The notes under the pieces: generated by a model
Told to the model about the DNA's origin: nothing
Databases searched by the model: none
The model's input: only the letters and a program-made list of their open reading frames with translations
In this document: positions 61,662 to 64,000 of the stretch, piece by piece
Position numbering within the stretch: the first letter of the stretch is position 1
Layout: the number at the start of each line of letters is the position of its first letter
Translations under genes and position numbers: made by a program
Assembly (NCBI RefSeq): GCF_001612615.1
Contig: NZ_BDAU01000020.1
Span: 1 to 64,000 of the forward strand
Direction: 5' to 3'
Length of the DNA stretch: 64,000 bases
Origin: Nocardia amikacinitolerans NBRC 108937
GTDB taxonomy: Bacteria; Actinomycetota; Actinomycetes; Mycobacteriales; Mycobacteriaceae

Positions 61662-61669
61662 GTGAAACA
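61654..61669. promoter_or_regulatory. parS-like site over the rsmG start
   Basis: CGTTCCACGTGAAACA matches the parS consensus at 14 of 16 positions. It spans the start-codon region of rsmG. Confidence 0.6.
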
Positions 61670-61751
61670 TCCTTCCGAGCTCGAGGTCACCAGTTGCAAG
61701 ACAGCGGGATATCCGCCTCGGCCACGGGCCGCGGCGCCCCCGGCATGGAGA

Positions 61752-61779
61752 AGGCCCCCGGTCCGAAGACCGGAGGCCT
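61752..61779 (-). terminator. Hairpin with UUCG tetraloop after jag
   Basis: Read on the minus strand, 12-base arms pair around TTCG closed by C-G, which is the very stable cUUCGg tetraloop; one pair is a G-U wobble. On the plus strand the same position is a C-A mismatch, so the structure is built for minus-strand RNA. It lies about 125 bases after the jag stop codon and 90 bases before rsmG. It may terminate or attenuate. Confidence 0.7.
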
Positions 61780-61902
61780 AGACGACACTATCGGACGGCC
61801 GTCCGCCCTCGGACCGCGCACGGAGCGAAGGCGGAGTACGCCCAATCCAAGCGTCAATCGTCAACGTGACGAAACGCGCGGTCCTCCGGCACAGTCGGCG
61901 GA

Positions 61903-62454
61903 TCAGCCCGGCACGACCACCACGAAGCGGTTGGGCTCCACGCCCTCGCTCTCGCTGCTGACCCCTTCGATCGCGGCGACGGCGTCGTGCACGATCTTGC
62001 GCTCGAACGGCGTCATCGGGTCGAGCGATTCGGGGGCGCCGGATTCGAGCACCCGCTTGGCGGCGGCGGTGCCGAGCGCGCTCAGCTCGGAGCGACGCTT
62101 GGCCCGCCAGCCCGCCACGTCCAGCATCAGGCGACTGCGCACGCCGGTCGCCTGCTGCACCGCGAGCCGGGTCAGCTCCTGCAGCGCGTCGAGCACCTCG
62201 CCGTTGCGGCCCACCAACTTCGACAGGTCGCGGCCGCCGTCGATGCTCACGACGGCACGGTCGCCCTCCACGTCCAAGTCGATGTCGCCGTCGAAGTCGA
62301 GCACGTCGAGCAACTGCTCCAAGTAGTCGCCCGCGATCTCGCCCTCTTCGATCAGGGCTTCCTCGGCATCGCTCACGACATCGCCGGCATCCGCTCCGGC
62401 GTTCACCATCGTCGTCGCCACGGTGGCGTCCCCTCCGTCGGTCTCAACAGTCAT
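61903..62454 (-). CDS. jag: Jag/KhpB family RNA-binding protein
   Basis: The 183-residue protein has an acidic N-terminal region (about 1-45), a KH-type domain with VGRNGEVLDALQELTRLAVQQ, and a C-terminal R3H domain (FERKIVHDAVAAIEGVSSESEG). KhpB/Jag binds RNA and in other Gram-positives affects cell elongation. It is the counterpart of M. tuberculosis Rv3920c. The start is ATG at 62454, 79 bases after the yidC stop codon. Confidence 0.93.
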   Translation of the reverse strand: MTVETDGGDATVATTMVNAGADAGDVVSDAEEALIEEGEIAGDYLEQLLDVLDFDGDIDLDVEGDRAVVSIDGGRDLSKLVGRNGEVLDALQELTRLAVQQATGVRSRLMLDVAGWRAKRRSELSALGTAAAKRVLESGAPESLDPMTPFERKIVHDAVAAIEGVSSESEGVEPNRFVVVVPG

Positions 62455-62533
62455 TTGGATTCCTTCATCTGTCCATCGCGGGCGCCGGGCGCTCGGCGCC
62501 GGGCGGTTGCGCGATCACGGGATTGCTCGGCGG

Positions 62534-63622
62534 TCAGCGGCGACGCTTCTGGTTGGCCCGACCGCGCTGACCCGAACGCTTCTGCCCACCGGGCTTGCGC
62601 TGTCCGGCGGCCTTGCTTGCCGCGGTCTTCTGGGTGCCGTTCGCCGACGGTTCGGCCTGCTCGGCGTCGACGGCGGTGGCCGCCGGCTTCTTCTTCGTGC
62701 TCACCGGCTTGGCGCCCGGCTTCGGCGCGTTCTGTGCGCGCTGCTCGAGCTTGGCCTGCTTCTTGGCCTCTTCTTCCTTCGCCATCCGGCCGAAGACGAG
62801 GTGCTGCTGGCCGTAGGTCCAGATGTTGTTGGAGACCCAGTAGATCAGGATGGCGATCGGCAGGAACGGACCACCGACGAGCACGCCGAGCGGGAAGACC
62901 CATAGCGCCAGCTTGTTCATCAGCGCGGCCTGCGGGTTGGCCGCGGCCTCCGGGGTCTGCCGCGCGACCGAGGCGCGGGCGTTGAAGTGGGTCGCCAGAC
63001 CGGCGATCACCATCAGCGGGATGGCGACAAGGGCGATGCTCACCCGGCTCGGGATGCCGCCGTAGTCGGCGAAGGCGAGCAGCTCGTTGGCCGGGGTGGT
63101 GATGAACGCGGAGATCGGCGCGCCGAAGATACGGGCGCTCAGGAAGGACTGGACGTCGGCCGCGTTGAAGACGTAGTTCGCGGTGTTCGCGTTCTCCTCG
63201 GGCGTCATGCCCAGCTGACCGAACCCGTGACCGGTGCGGTTGAACGAACGCAGGACGTGGAACAGACCGAGGAAGACCGGCACCTGCGCCAGGATCGGCA
63301 GGCAGCCCATCAGCGGGTTGAAGCCGTGCTCCTTCTGGAGCTTCTGCATCTCCAGCGCCATCTTCTGGCGGTCGTTCTTGTACTTCTTCTGCAGCTCCTT
63401 GATCTGGGGCTGCAGCTCCTGCATCTGCTTGGTGGTGCGCACCTGCTTCACGAACGGCTTGTAGAGCACGACGCGCAGCGTGAAGACCAGGAACACCACC
63501 GCCAGCGCCCAGGCCAGGCCGTTGTCCTTGCCCAAGCCCGGGATGGCCGCGAAAGCACGGTGCCAGAACCACAAGATCCAGGACACCGGGTAGTAAATGA
63601 AGTCGAGCACGGCTCTATGCAC
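62534..63622 (-). CDS. yidC: Membrane protein insertase YidC
   Basis: The 362-residue membrane protein of the Oxa1/YidC family inserts proteins into the cytoplasmic membrane with or without SecYEG. It has the conserved core FLVFTLRVVLYKPFVKQVR with the key Arg in the hydrophilic groove, and the coiled region MQELQPQIKELQKKYKNDRQK. The segments GCLPILAQVPVFLGLFHVL and LPIAILIYWVSNNIW follow. A Lys/Arg/Ala-rich cytosolic tail of about 90 residues may contact ribosomes. There is no lipobox. The start is GTG at 63622, overlapping yidD; a GTG four codons later (63610) is possible. Confidence 0.95.
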   Translation of the reverse strand: MHRAVLDFIYYPVSWILWFWHRAFAAIPGLGKDNGLAWALAVVFLVFTLRVVLYKPFVKQVRTTKQMQELQPQIKELQKKYKNDRQKMALEMQKLQKEHGFNPLMGCLPILAQVPVFLGLFHVLRSFNRTGHGFGQLGMTPEENANTANYVFNAADVQSFLSARIFGAPISAFITTPANELLAFADYGGIPSRVSIALVAIPLMVIAGLATHFNARASVARQTPEAAANPQAALMNKLALWVFPLGVLVGGPFLPIAILIYWVSNNIWTYGQQHLVFGRMAKEEEAKKQAKLEQRAQNAPKPGAKPVSTKKKPAATAVDAEQAEPSANGTQKTAASKAAGQRKPGGQKRSGQRGRANQKRRR

Positions 63623-63968
63623 TCCCGTCGTTCGTGTCGCCGATCACCGCGTGCGGCGATCCTTTACAAGCGTGTGGCGCCGACGTGGAGGCGTCGGCCG
63701 CAGCCTCGTTCCGTGCGCGATGTCCGCGCTCGGGAACGGGGTCCCACCCACCAGGGTGCCAGGGCGCGCATTTGGCCAATCGCACGACCGTCAGTCCGAG
63801 GCCGACGAACAGTCCTCGGGTTCGCAACGCGGTGACCGCGTACTCGCTGCACGTCGGGGTGAAACGGCACACCGGCATGCGGGTGGGGGAGACATAGGTC
63901 CGGTAGAGCTCGATCAGGAAGATCAGCGTGCGGGTGGGCAGCCTGCCGAGGACGGCGACGAATCTCAC
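63615..63968 (-). CDS. yidD: Membrane insertion efficiency factor YidD
   Basis: The 117-residue protein carries the Haemolytic/YidD motif FLIELYRTYVSPTRMPVCRFTPTCSEYAVTAL with its conserved Cys residues, and the later VVRLAKCAPWHPGGWDPVP. YidD assists YidC. The C-terminal 35 residues are variable. The GTG start at 63968 overlaps the presumed rnpA stop as GTGA, the usual rnpA-yidD coupling. Confidence 0.94.
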   Translation of the reverse strand: MRFVAVLGRLPTRTLIFLIELYRTYVSPTRMPVCRFTPTCSEYAVTALRTRGLFVGLGLTVVRLAKCAPWHPGGWDPVPERGHRARNEAAADASTSAPHACKGSPHAVIGDTNDGSA

Positions 63969-64000
63969 GACGAAACGTCCGCGTCGACGGCGACGGGTCG
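63965..64000 (-). CDS. rnpA: Partial: C-terminal end of ribonuclease P protein (rnpA)
   Basis: The last bases on the minus strand read ...RPVAVDADVSS and a TGA stop at 63965-63967, coupled to the yidD GTG. Only 11 codons are in the window. The identity rests on position: rnpA directly precedes yidD in nearly all bacteria. The sequence itself is too short to show the family. Confidence 0.55.
   Translation of the reverse strand, partial: RPVAVDADVSS

Overview
The window reads as a piece of a high-GC actinobacterial chromosome close to the replication origin, most likely Nocardia or a near relative. The main evidence is the right-hand third. From about 40.2 kb to the end it follows the gene order that flanks oriC in Mycobacterium tuberculosis: cca/pcnA, mutT4, a DUF6049 membrane protein, murJ fused to a pseudokinase, sigM and its anti-sigma factor, trxB, trxA, cwlM, an Rv3916c-like protein, parB, parA, rsmG, jag, yidC, yidD and the last codons of rnpA. 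An mce operon, mycothiol-type DinB enzymes and a DUF4185 (arabinan-degrading family) enzyme also fit a mycolic-acid actinobacterium. No 16S rRNA, tRNA, insertion sequence, prophage or CRISPR array was seen.

Layout. 0-3 kb: a non-coding stretch with short tandem repeats, then lon (minus). The lon promoter region carries a ClgR-box-like dyad and a HAIR-like HspR operator. 3-9 kb: plus-strand housekeeping and accessory genes (DUF445, a TIGR03084-type DinB protein, a secreted repeat protein, L-2-hydroxyglutarate oxidase, an SRPBCC protein, RNase HI). 9.3-18.8 kb: a complete nine-gene mce operon on minus (yrbEA, yrbEB, mceA-F, an Mce-associated protein), with translationally coupled junctions. 19-26.8 kb: a secreted S1 protease, a DHA2 drug exporter, a lipoprotein, a small exported protein, a cytochrome P450, an L,D-transpeptidase and a solitary sugar-type ABC ATPase whose Q-loop, signature, D-loop and H-loop residues are all altered. 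26.8-34.5 kb: an M13 zinc metallopeptidase, a DUF397/XRE-DUF5753 regulatory pair with a divergent partner gene, a DUF4190 protein, pirin, a NUDIX hydrolase and an MFS transporter. 34.5-39.2 kb: a DUF6802-like calcium-motif protein divergent from a DUF4185 secreted protein, then the 5-oxoprolinase operon pxpA-pxpB-pxpC. 39.4-64 kb: one unknown gene, then the origin-proximal block.

How the genes work together. The origin block joins cell-wall precursor control (MurJ lipid II flippase, CwlM regulator of MurA), redox defence (trxB-trxA behind a SigH/SigR-type promoter), envelope stress signalling (SigM and its anti-sigma factor), chromosome segregation (ParA, ParB and parS) and membrane protein insertion (YidC, YidD, Jag). 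Compared with M. tuberculosis, parA and rsmG are here separated by about 3.3 kb. That interval holds one unknown gene and two gene-poor stretches studded with parS sites. Seven parS-like 16-mers lie between 57.5 and 61.7 kb, and four of them are the same 16-mer. One more lies inside pxpB.

The least explained features are the parS-rich gene-poor interval, a 93-base near-perfect cruciform between cca and mutT4 with a decayed relative next to it, the degenerate ABC ATPase, and several unassigned operator-like dyads. All functional calls come from reading the sequence and recalling known families; no database search was run.
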